DNA of 64,000 nt from Dryomyza anilis (Eukaryota; Arthropoda; Insecta; Diptera; Dryomyzidae): assembly GCA_951804985.1 (NCBI GenBank), contig OX638136.1:7071852-7135851 (forward strand). The letters run 5' to 3'. Under the pieces are notes generated by a model, which had not been told where the DNA came from, made no database searches, and worked only from the letters and a program-made list of their open reading frames with translations. Within the stretch, counting starts at the first letter, position 1; each line of letters opens with the position of its first letter. Below, one piece after another: positions 54,677 to 64,000 of this stretch. The translations under genes and the position numbers were made by a program.

Positions 54677-55800
54677 ATGAGTCGAGTCACACGAAGCACT
54701 CCTACTGCCGATATGAATTCCACCGGTTCCCAAACGCAAAATGCGGATATTAATAATGCTTCAACACTTGTGACGCCAAGCGTGTCCCAACCGCAAAACG
54801 TAGAGCGCAACCCGCTTAAAGTTAACGAAAAGCCAACCGTTTCTCAACTACAAGTTAACACAAGTCAAGTTAACACAACGCCAAGTATTTCGCAACCACA
54901 AAATGTGGATCGTCAAAATGTACGAGGTGCGCAGCAATCTGAGCGCTATAATGGTCCAGTTCAAGGTACACGAAGTACTACCCAATCGCAAAATACTGAT
55001 CGTAATACTGCCCCTGTTAATATAAATCTCACTGAAGGTCAATTTTTAAATTGAATAGGTGGTCTAAACGTAAGACAAGAAAGAAAATCAACATTTAGCA
55101 GTTGTAGCGCCCGATTCAATGGTGGTCGGAGTTCTACTAAAATTGAAGATTTTATTGCAACGATTTTAATATAGAAAGAAGCTGAGGATATGACAGATGC
55201 CCTTGCGTTATTAAGCCTCCCTCTTGTACTTGAAGGGTACGCTTCTGCATGGTGGCAAGGTGTTAAAAGTGAAGCCAAAACATTTAATGATGCGATTGAA
55301 CTCCTTAGAAAAGCGTTTTCCCCACCGAAACCTGACTGGAGAATTTTTCAGAAATCTACCAGGAAAAACAGAAATCATTCGAATCCACTGATTCATTTAT
55401 TTGTAAAAAACGACGTCTATTTCCGCAATTATCTGAACCGCTGTCCGAAAAAACTATGTTGAACATGATATTTTCAGAGCTACTTTTTCAAATACGTGAA
55501 AAATTATCTAGAGATTCGGTGCACACTTTCCAAGATCTATTATGCAAAGCTAGAGATATCGAAATGTTAATAAATGAAAATAAACGTGATCATGAAAAAC
55601 CCTCATCATTGTCAAATGAAAAGTTAACAGCGCGCTGTACTTTCTGTAGGAAAAAAATCATACCTTAGATAAATGTTTCAAGAAAATTGAAGCTGAAAAT
55701 AAAGGCAAAGGCAAGGTAAAACATCCTGAAGAACAATTAAATTGCTATGGTTGTGGTGCTGCAGGATTTTACAGATCAAACTGTCCTAATTGTAGTGGCA
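54677..55800 (+). pseudogene. Gypsy-D gag
   Basis: A Q/N/T-rich N-terminus (54677-55054; QPQNVERNPLKVNEKPT) with repeated SQxQN words, then a capsid region in another frame (55190-55462: ALLSLPLVLEGYASAWWQGV, typical gag helix), and 55456-55668 (VHTFQDLLCKARDIEMLINE). Two knuckles follow: CTFCRKK..H.LDKC (broken at ~55665) and CYGCGAAGFYRSNC (~55742). Stops and shifts near 55054, 55175, 55340-55460 and 55668. Confidence 0.85.
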
Positions 55801-55829
55801 AAAGTACCATCAATAGTCCTGAAAAATTA

Positions 55830-56252
55830 GATTTTAATTGTCTACATACAACAATAGTTGGCCGAAATGTCCCAACTGTTGATATTAATGTAAATGGAAT
55901 TAATGGAGAAGCTTATTTGGACACCGCTGCTAGAACTAGCGTTGCTGGTTATCATTTTTTTCAAAAACTTAAGCAAAATGATGTGCAGTTCGATAAAGTA
56001 TCCGCTGAAATTATTCTTGCTGATGGCTATCCTCGCAAAGAAATTGTTTATTCCACAATAGTAAATATTTTAATTGGAAAACGTTTTAAACGCATTCGTT
56101 TTATATGTCTGCCAAATGCTAAAGGCAACAGAACTCGTTTAGGAATTGATTTTTTGGAACAATCTGGAATCGTGATGGATTTGGCCCAGAGAACATGGCA
56201 TTTTAAAGATTTAATTTTAAAATGCAAAAACCTACGTTACTTAACAATATAA
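55830..56252 (+). pseudogene. Gypsy-D aspartic protease
   Basis: GEAYLDTAARTSVAG carries the active-site Asp, but the motif is DTA rather than DTG/DSG. IILADGYPRKEIVYS and TRLGIDFLEQSGIVMDL (second hallmark) follow. The open frame covers ~111 codons. The Gly-to-Ala change at the flap-side position may impair it. Confidence 0.8.
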
Positions 56253-56905
56253 CGGTGACACAGGAAAGTGCTGAAAAGCCAAAACCACAAAAAAATTTAG
56301 ATGCTATGTATAGTTTTATGTCATGGTTTGAAACTTCAAACTTAGCTTATCCTGAAGGAAAATATACCCCTAAGCAAAACACAACATTTGTGAACGATTA
56401 TTCGCCAAGAGGCATTAATAAAATGTTTGAGAAAGCTCTTCGTATTGATTTTCAAATTCCACCGGAAACCAATTTCCGCCGATGAAAAAATTAAAAATAA
56501 ATCAAGCGACAGATGAAAATATATTTGAGCAAATACAAATAAATTCGTTTCAAGTAGAATTGCGACCAAACGAAGGCATCTCACTAAAAACGAAAGAATA
56601 ATATTAAATAATTGTCTAAAAGAAACAAGTGGCATTTTTGAAGATTTAATTATTCCAATTCCATATATTGAACATTTTATAAATACAGGATCTCACCAGC
56701 CAATAGCGACAACACCTTATCGATTATCACCGGTCATGAAACAAAAATTAAAAATTGAATTAGATGATATGTTAAAAAATGGTATAATAGAGGAAACCGA
56801 GTCGCCGTGGGCTTTTCCAGTAGTAATGGTCCCAAAACGAGATGGAAAAATTCGCGTCTGCGTCGACTATCGTCGGTTAAATGCGATTACTATTACAGAT
56901 ACATA
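56253..56905 (+). pseudogene. Gypsy-D reverse transcriptase N-terminus
   Basis: A linker (56222-56485) and RT fingers (56736-56905: LKIELDDMLKNGIIEETESP, then WAFPVVMVPKRDGKIRVCVD). Cut by the LTR at 56906; the remaining codons of the 72-aa frame are LTR. Confidence 0.9.
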
Positions 56906-57555
56906 TGTTGTGAGTTTCCGGGGTCCTGCTGTACTTGACTTTATTCACTTCTGAAGTCAGTGACAATTCACCTTAATGGTCCACCGTTGATTCGTCCTAA
57001 CACCCTTTTGATTTAAATTAACACGCGAGGATATTTTATTTTTGAAATATAATGAAGATTTTATTTAGTTTTTAAAACTGTTACACGGTATTAACTTAAT
57101 TTTAAAGATGTCCGAACTGAACGGTGGAAAAACACAATTTCCCTTAAAAACTAATCTTAACCTCTACACATCACCTCGGTCGCACCAATATTTACGAACA
57201 CCAGATCGGAGTTTCATTATATTGTGAAAATGTCAATTCGTATAGGTGTGATATTTACGAACACCAGATCGGAGTTTCGTCATTGTGTATTAATAAATTC
57301 GTACTGGGGTGATCGTGAGAAGAACTTGTATATGCTTTAGTTTCTTGTACGCCGCATGCAGGTGCCACCTGATGAGGCTCACATTACAATCAATTCATTG
57401 CATAAGAATAAGTGTATGAGAGAAATATGACAGTAAGCATTTTTGGTGTTACATTATTATGATTAATATGAATATGCCATTGTGCTTACTGGCGATGTTC
57501 AGATTTTTACAAACCAAACAAAAACAAAATCAAAAATTATTTTTGATATACAACA
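56906..57555 (-). repeat. Gypsy-A2 3' LTR (650 bp)
   Basis: TGTTGTGAGTTTCC ... TTTGATATACAACA, homologous to the LTR at 29045-29767. It contains two direct copies of 'tatttacgaacaccagatcg' (57191 and 57249). The 4 bp before it are CATA, the expected half of a gypsy target duplication whose mate lies outside the window. Confidence 0.85.
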
Positions 57556-57594
57556 TTACATCTTAAATCTAAACATATGAATTATAAAAGGAAA

Positions 57595-59697
57595 TTAAAT
57601 ACAAGCATAACCAGGTCCCGATGTTTTTAGTGTTGACTGCTGCTGCTCGGTTGATGGTTGCTGCGATTTCGTTGACTGTAGTGACGTCGACATATGCGCT
57701 GTTGTACGTACAGTAGCTAACGGTGGTCTTGTTTTTAACTTTCTAGTTGTTGTAGCACGCGGTGAGTTGTTTCTTTGGAGTGGCGACAGTTTCGTAGGAT
57801 GTATCTTTGATGCCATTTCGAACTCCTCCACTTTGGCTGTTTCCACATCTATTGACGCTAAACTTGATTTATTCATATTCATTTTTTCATTCTTGTTATT
57901 GGATTTACTTTTACATAACAGATGGTACTGGAAATATACCACATATGATGCCAATAATATTATTAGTACCGAAATTACTATTCCGAATGACATACCGGTG
58001 TTTTTTATATCATTTTGGCGGTTAAATAACTCCTTTTGTTCTTTATTATAACTTATTTCGGCCAACAAGTCATCTAAATTTCGCTGACCGTCCCTTAATG
58101 CTGATCTTATTTTGTTGTGGTCTGAAACCAAAATTGGTAGTGGCGTAGCTGATGACCAGTTTCCTTTCAGGTTTTCCAAAAATGTTGTGTGGTCTTCTTT
58201 TTTGTATATTATTTCTTCGTTGGTTATTTGTGTATGTTCATATGGTAATATCAGTTCCTGAGTATGAAGGTCACATGCCTCATTAACTGACATCCATCCT
58301 AGTCCGAATAATGTCAATGTTGCCATTTCAGTGCCGCATACCGCTTCGAATTTTGTTGGTGTTTCAAATTTATATAACCAGGTGTTTGGGGACCACAGCT
58401 TCACCACATACCGGAGCTTTTCTTGATTGCAACGTGATCGAAATTGTCTGTTGGAACTGTTTTGTGTTGTATTAAACTTACTTCGCAAAGTTTGTTGCTG
58501 TTTGTTAGTACTGTGCCGGGTTGTTTGCACAGTGTGACCTCTTTATTCATGCTCTGGCTGATAGTTATGCATTTATTATAATCACTGGTGGTTAGTCCTA
58601 TGAATTTACTTCGGTCTTTAGCTTCTGCTAAGTAGTCGTATGTTGTCTTAACCAACGCGTCCCATTCTTAATTAATGTTGGTCGGTATTGGGTAGACTCT
58701 GTACAATGTAAAAATCAAATTGTCAGGCAATGGTGTTTTGATGACAATCATTAGACTATCTGTGTCCGGAAAAACTCGTACCGTAGAAGAATGATGCATC
58801 TCAAATGATTGTTGTATGAACCAATTAGCTTTTCCTCTTAGAGTTAGTTTGGCTAGCATTTCATTCAGCTCCCTCTGATCAATAATCGACGGATGCAAGC
58901 GTCATTTATATAAGTCGTCTATGACTGCCATCTCTATTAATTGTTGACCCTGTATTTCAATTAGGTTTGCGTTTATCGTTGTTTGTATTTCCAATAAGTG
59001 CATCAGGAATAGTAACTTGTCGATCGAATTGTTTATACTCTTATGAATAGCTGTTTGTTGTTTAATAGTTCTAGTAAGTTCCTTTTGTACAGCTTCGACT
59101 TCCTTCATTGAATTTAATAATGGTTTTGCCAACTTATTATAATTGGCTGACATTACAGTTATTTGTTTTTGCATGACTTTGTAGGTTTTACTTTGATTCT
59201 GATCGATATTTTTGAAATGTTTGTATATAGACTGTTTGTCCTTGCTATCCATCACTCCAAACGCCCAATTGAGTCCTTCTCCAATGAAATTAAGTGCTCG
59301 TCTGAGGCGTCTGCCCCTAATTGTTCGCCTTATTATTATTCATTTTTTTTTAAAGTTGCAATTATCGATTTGGTTTCCTGTGTTACTGCTTTGCATGAAC
59401 TTTCGATGTTCATATCAGGCATTTTTACGCGCATCTGCTCACACATATCCTGAGTCGTTTCCGCATAGATGTTTGTTAATTCTAAAATTTGTTCAATTGC
59501 AGTGGTTTAAAATTTGCAATTATTGTCCATTCGTCACAAAAAAATAACGCATCCGTTGTTCTCTCAAAGAAAATCCTTGTATCATTAATTGCTGTCTGTT
59601 TGATGTTAGCTGCTTCTCCTGTTGCCAACACCAGGACCAGTATAAAAATTAAGTTCATTTTCTTAATTTGTGTTCTACCTATTGTAAAGAAAAACAA
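57595..59697 (-). pseudogene. Errantivirus-type env of Gypsy-A2, frameshifted
   Basis: Signal peptide MNLIFILVLVLATGEA at the start (~59660); a furin-like site RGRRLRR followed by a fusion-peptide-like ALNFIGEGLNWAFGVM (59255-59330); a coiled-coil heptad region (58902-59255, QKELTRTIKQQTAIHKSINN); a Cys-bearing ectodomain (58401-58655); and a C-terminal membrane anchor (GIVISVLIILLASYVVYF in 57595-58530) with a long basic tail. The layout is that of insect errantivirus/baculovirus F-type fusion proteins acting at the cell surface. Breaks occur near 59482, 59330, 58900, 58665 and 58450. Confidence 0.82.
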
Positions 59698-59969
59698 TTT
59701 TTAAAAGTCTAATCGAAAGCCTCTTCTAACTTAAAAACTCCTTTTCTATTTAGTTGAAATAACCTTAATTACCTATATCTATTCCTTAAATTGTGCGATT
59801 ATTATTATTATTTTTTTTTTTTTGAATGCTATATCATTTTTTTTTTTTGTTTGTTATGAAAAATCATAATATTTTACTTAACTTATTAATTAGCTCTATG
59901 CTATCTGCCGTCTGCTTAATCTATATGTGTGTTATGTTATTATATATAATAGGGTTTTTTTTTTTTAAA

Positions 59970-59977
<8 letters not shown>

Positions 59978-60027
<50 letters not shown>
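59978..60027. repeat. (TA)n microsatellite
   Basis: TA repeats bounded by T-rich runs, between env and the antisense gene. Confidence 0.95.
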
Positions 60028-60042
<15 letters not shown>

Positions 60043-60292
60043 AAATCTTTTTAATATATGTCTAACATAATAGCATTTAACATTTTGCCACACCAAAATA
60101 AAATCAATTTGGGTTTTTTTTTATATAGAAGTTTATTCTGTGTGCAGATATTTGTGTTGTCGTAGGTAATGTTGTACTAAGCAGGTGGCGAATTTGCTTA
60201 CTTCAACATTTTATAATTTTCGTTGGTTATTTTGTCTCCTTGTTTTTTATGTTTTTCTCTTGGTTTAATTGTAATTAAACCATACTGCAAAG

Positions 60293-61071
60293 ATGTCAGG
60301 TAAGAGCAGTGCGCTATTCTATTTTCAAATTACAAATTTAAATATTTTATAGATTTGTTATAAACGCTCTAATCGAGGATGTCAATGTTGAAAATGTCAC
60401 AATTGACGAATCAAAAATTGAAGATTTGTCCGTCGATGACAATGAGACGGAGACTATACCTCTTGATGAGGCGGCCCTGAAGGCGTTTCAGGAGTATAGA
60501 CGGCTGGAACGCTCAACGATTTCCAAGAGATGCCTTTGGAAGAAATCTTACAGGGAGGGTAACACCCATTTCAGCGATTGTGGTAAGTTGCCTTATTTTT
60601 TCTTTTCATTTCGTTATTATTTTTTATTATATAAATATATATATATTTGTTTTATTTTTTTTTATGTTTTTTTTTTTTTTTTCAGACGGGGACACGGTCT
60701 TCAGCGAGGAAGACATTTTTATGGACAACAATGAAGAACTGGACTCGGATGATGACCTGGACATGGAGGTGGAAAGAGCTCAAGTTGATGCCCTGGAGCG
60801 TCTAGAGGCCGAAGAAAGAGCTCTAATGGACTCCCTCTGGGCCGACAACCCCATTCTGTTTGCGGAAACGTGGCTCGGACAACTCGAGAACGTGTGCTGG
60901 GATGACGGAGTGGGGGATCCACTCCGTCGCCTAATCATTCGACACCGCTGGACACCATCTTTTACTTCGCTTATGGAGATCTGTCGAGAGATCAGCCGTC
61001 TTGTTGATGATTTGGCTGGTTTCTCGACTCCTCATGTACCTGATGTTGTACATTATATGGCTGATTATTGA
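60293..61071 (+). CDS. Spliced gene of unknown function, antisense to the surrounding retrovirus-like element
   Basis: Exon 3 (60686-61071) and exon 2 (60353-60582) are joined by a textbook intron (60583-60685): donor GTAAGT, long T tract, CAG acceptor. Splicing keeps the frame. A first exon ATGTCAG with donor GTAAGAG (60293-60299) and acceptor TATAG at 60352 is suggestive, but joining it there gives a stop after three codons, so the start is unresolved. The product (~200 aa) is very acidic in the middle (EEDIFMDNNEELDSDDDLDM), helical after it (LERLEAEERALMDSLWADNP) and ends TPHVPDVVHYMADY. No known domain; no signal or membrane segment. The coding exon is GC-richer than its flanks and has no break. 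Confidence 0.6.
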
Positions 61072-61184
61072 ATTTAATTTATATATATATATTCGGTCAT
61101 TATTAAGCTACTTAAGAACAAAGTATTTGTCAAATGTTAGGGTCCTAATTTTTTAAATATAATTATATATATATTCCTTTTTTA

Positions 61185-61215
61185 TACAAATAAACAACTA
61201 AAAATAAAATACTGT
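61185..61215 (+). terminator. Polyadenylation signals for the antisense gene
   Basis: Two signals, ACAAATAAAC and AAAAATAAAAT, about 115-140 bp after the stop codon, followed by a T/GT-rich stretch (61212-61255). Confidence 0.5.
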
Positions 61216-61255
61216 GTCATCTTTTTCATTTTCTTTTTCTATTATCTTCTCTTTG

Positions 61256-61969
61256 TCTACTGCCGAGAGTTTTTTATTGCAGTGTCGTCAACGGTTTTTT
61301 TTTTCTCTTTACTTGTTGAATTATTGCTTTGGTTGTTAGAGATATGTGCATTATAAAGTATGTAAAGCACATGTAAGATATGTGCCAATAAGCGCAAACG
61401 CCTACATAGAAAATTCAACTGAAATATTATCCACATGATCATTAGCAGTATTTTCTTACTTGTTCAGTCTGCTAGTGCTGTGATTTCTTCTTGCGAGATG
61501 CTGAATTGCATTTTATCGTTTATATTTATGCATAAGCTCCTTACTTATATCTGTGCTCCACTCCAGTGCTTCGCTAACGTCTATTTGTACTTTAACTACA
61601 ATGATCGTTTTGTTTTTATTGACAATGCCCTTGATAATGAACTGAGGTACTGACCTATCTCAAGTATAATAACGATGCATATTATATTTTCTTTGGCTAA
61701 TTCGTACAGAAATCTTAGTTTTATGGAATATCTAAAATAATCTTGTAATTAAAGATATAAATTATACTTTTTCTATTTTTCTCATAAAAAAAAAATTTGT
61801 TAGTACATGATTTAATGCTAATCATCTTTAATACATAGTAAAAAAAATCCACACTGCGAGTAATGCTCATCAAGATTTATTCATTTATGTTTATTTATTT
61901 ATTTTTATTTGATTGTACATAACTTAGGAATTATATGATTTTATAAGTTATTATGAAATTTTTTTTCTT
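61256..61969 (-). other. Stretch between antisense gene and Gypsy-A2 integrase
   Basis: Short frames only (61257-61442 -, 61435-61653 +), no domain. AT-rich. Confidence 0.45.
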
Positions 61970-62933
61970 TTCCTTTGATACAAATCACTGTTGTCACAGG
62001 ACTTATTATCGAAAGAACCTCATATGGTCCTACCCAGATTGGTGAAAGTTTGTTTTCCTATTCTGGTTTTTTTAATAAAACTTTATCGCCTTCCCTAAAA
62101 ACTACTGCATTTAATGTATTATCGTAATTTCGTTTAGATCTTTCCTTGGCTTTTTCTTGATTTTGTCTGACTATCTCATGCGTACGTTGTATTTGTTATT
62201 TTTATATTTTATTGTAGTCTTCGCTGTTATAAATTGGTGAACATTTTCGTTTGAGGTTGGTTGGCATATCGAAATCGAATCCATATAAAGTACGGCAAGG
62301 CGTTTGCCCTGTGGACATATGCACTGTATTGTTGTGTATATGCATTTCCGAATTCAACCATTGGTCACAGTTGGACCCATCTTCTTTTGCAAAACATCTC
62401 AAATACTCCGCTAAAGGTCTGTGACTTCGTTCTAACGAGCCATTTGCCTGCGGGTGATAAGGAGTTATGTGCATTTTTCTAATGTTTAATAATATACACG
62501 TGTCTGAAAATAATTTTGATACTAAATTTGAACCGTTATCTGTAATTAAAATTTTTGGAATATTATAACGTGTGATTATTTCCTCGTAAAATGCTTTGGC
62601 TACTGTGCTTGCTTCTGCGTCTGGAATAGCTACTCAGCACATATTTTTTGAAAAATCGTCTTGAAAAGTTAATATATATTTGTTTCCTGTTACAGTTTAG
62701 GGCAAGATTCCTACCAAGTCCATATAAACTTTATCGAATGGACGTGTTGGCGTATCTGTCAAAACCATTGGCATTTTTGAACTTTTATTCATTTGGCATT
62801 TGGGGCAGTTTCTAACATATTCTTTTATTTGCTTCTGCATACCCTTCCATTTAAATTGTTTTATAATCCTGAAATATGTTTTAAGTGTGCCCTGATGGCC
62901 TCCTAGCGCGGAATCATGAAAATCTTTTATCAC
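61970..62933 (-). pseudogene. Gypsy-A2 integrase
   Basis: Zinc-binding domain intact in 62697-62933 (FHDSALGGHQGTLKTYFRII and NCPKCQMNKSSKMP, so His-His-Cys-Cys), first catalytic Asp in VYMDLVGILP, second in a broken frame at ~62535-62560 (ITDNGSNL), Glu in HPQANGSLERSHRPLAEYL (62202-62474), and the GPY domain at the end (IWVGPYEV, ~62020-62045) as in gypsy/errantivirus integrases. Stops between 62475 and 62696 and at about 62065 mark inactivity. Confidence 0.88.
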
Positions 62934-63059
62934 TGTTTTAATTTCTTCTGGGTCAGTTAATATTTGAGCTAAATTTGTTGCATTATTCGTGTCTATTATT
63001 GTTTCATCTAGGACTGGTGTACTGATTTGTGGTTTTGTTTTTGTAATCTCGTGACCAAA

Positions 63060-64000
63060 ATTGTTTTGTGTAGTTTTGGATCATGTTTGTACGGCTGTAA
63101 TGTCTGGTTCAATATTTGGTATTCTGCTTAAAGCATCCGCGTTTAAATTCTTTTTACCTGGTTTGTAAATTATTTCAAAATCGTATTCTGACAATTTATG
63201 CCTAAATCTTGCTAATCGTGAAGTTTGATCTTTCAAGTTAGCTATGCCGCGTAATGGTTGATGATCTGTAAAAATTTTGAAGGGCCGTCCTAATAGGTAT
63301 GCTCTAAAATTCTTCGTTGCCCAAACAATAGCTAAAAATTCCTTTTAAATATTGGAATATCGTTTTTCAGCTCCATTTAAGGTTCTACTTGCAAACGCGA
63401 TTGGTCGGTCGCTTCCTATTTCCCCTTGAGATAGGACTGCACCTATTGCTTCATTACTTGCGTCTGTTGTGAGTAAAAAAGTTTTTGTAAAGTCTGGATA
63501 TGCTAGTATTGGAGGTGAAATTATTGATTCTTTGAGTTTATTAAATGAATTTTGACAATCGTCTGTCCATATAAATTTAACGTCCTTTTTAAGTAAATTA
63601 TTAATTGGTAACGATAACTTTGCCATATTGCTTATGAACTTTCTGTAATAATTAATTAATCCCAAGAATGCTTGTACTTCTTTTCTGTTTCTTGGTACCA
63701 GAATATTTTTTACGCATTCGACCTTAGAGGGGTCTGGCAACGCACCTAATTCCGAACATTTATGACCTAAATATACAACTTCTCGACGTAAGAACTGACA
63801 TTTATCGGTATTCAATTTTAAGTTATGGTCTCTTAATTTTTGTAATACTTTACTTAATCTGTGTTCATGTTCTCTTATATTTTTCCCATATACAACTATA
63901 TCATCAAGATACACAAAACAATCGATGCCCTGTAACCCTGTTAAGATGTGATTCATTATTCTTTGGAAAGTTGCTGGTGCCCCTGTTAAACCGAAAGGCA
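63060..64000 (-). pseudogene. Gypsy-A2 reverse transcriptase/RNase H (continues past window)
   Basis: 63345-63956+ is open: CFVYLDDIVVYGKNIREHEH with intact YLDD active site, FLGLINYYRKFISNMAKLSL (thumb), FIWTDDCQNSFNKLKESI, LLTTDASNEAIGAVLSQGEI and RPIAFASRTLNGAEKRYS (RNase H). A stop near 63344 and a shifted frame follow (FTDHQPL region, ~63250). Better preserved than Gypsy-A, whose active site is YLDN. Confidence 0.9.

Larger units (their letters stand above)
54677..56905 (+). mobile_element. Gypsy-D: Ty3/gypsy element interrupted in RT
   Basis: Gag, protease and the start of RT on the + strand. The sequence stops at 56905 exactly where the LTR of Gypsy-A2 starts, in the middle of a conserved RT motif (RRLNAITITDTY). 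The rest of pol should lie beyond Gypsy-A2, outside the window. Confidence 0.9.

Noticed and set aside
60293..60352. Confident annotation of the ATGTCAG first exon for the antisense gene
   Set aside because: Donor and acceptor look good, but the join leads to an early stop, so the start of the gene is left open.

Overview
This 64 kb window is repeat-packed, AT-rich nuclear DNA from an insect, most likely a fly (Diptera, possibly a tephritid). The evidence is the transposon content: Ty3/gypsy elements with env, RTE-like and Jockey/CR1-like non-LTR elements, a Tc1 relic and a tRNA-derived SINE. Long (TA)n tracts and the lack of any recognisable host housekeeping gene point to intergenic or pericentromeric sequence. 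The species assignment is inference only. Nearly every long reading frame belongs to a mobile or viral element, and nearly all are broken.

Layout. 1-9.3 kb: three copies of a terminal-inverted-repeat (TIR) element (TIR CAAGGATTGAAACC), each carrying the same SINE, mixed with (TA)n tracts, a duplicated unique segment and inverted LTR fragments. 9.3-15.1 kb: an array of a 'CCGTTTGTTTGT / CTCACCACACC' repeat interrupted by a 5'-truncated RTE-like retrotransposon with a visible target-site duplication. 15.2-25.2 kb: copies of another interspersed repeat (start ACCAGTTGGGAAGG, end GGGTATAAAAATA). One of them hosts Gypsy-B (18469-22992), which has a 502-bp LTR, a tRNA-Leu primer site and a gag with a SAP-like motif. 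A dead Tc1 transposase follows. 25.3-27.6 kb: a non-autonomous DNA element with ~150-bp TIRs flanked by TA. 28.5-42.1 kb: Gypsy-A remnants with insertions of an RTE-like element, a Jockey/CR1-like element, SINE pieces and a further repeat. 42.2-49.3 kb: Gypsy-C, with a 29-bp minisatellite in its probable LTR, an extra 3' ORF, and a ULP1-type cysteine peptidase ORF upstream of and overlapping gag.

50.2-52.9 kb: a compact block of decayed virus-like genes in the order expected of Polinton/Maverick/adintovirus elements: basic core (pX-like) protein, double-jelly-roll major capsid protein, adenain-like protease. 54.1-56.9 kb: Gypsy-D on the + strand, cut within its RT by the 3' LTR of Gypsy-A2. 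That element runs on the - strand from 56906 past the window end (LTR, env, integrase, RNase H, RT).

Between the env and integrase of Gypsy-A2 lies an intron-containing gene on the opposite strand (60293-61071). It encodes an acidic protein I do not recognise and has the most intact-looking coding exon in the window. The strongest leads are this antisense gene, the ULP1-gag arrangement, the Polinton-like block, and the SINE family that has ridden inside other transposons.
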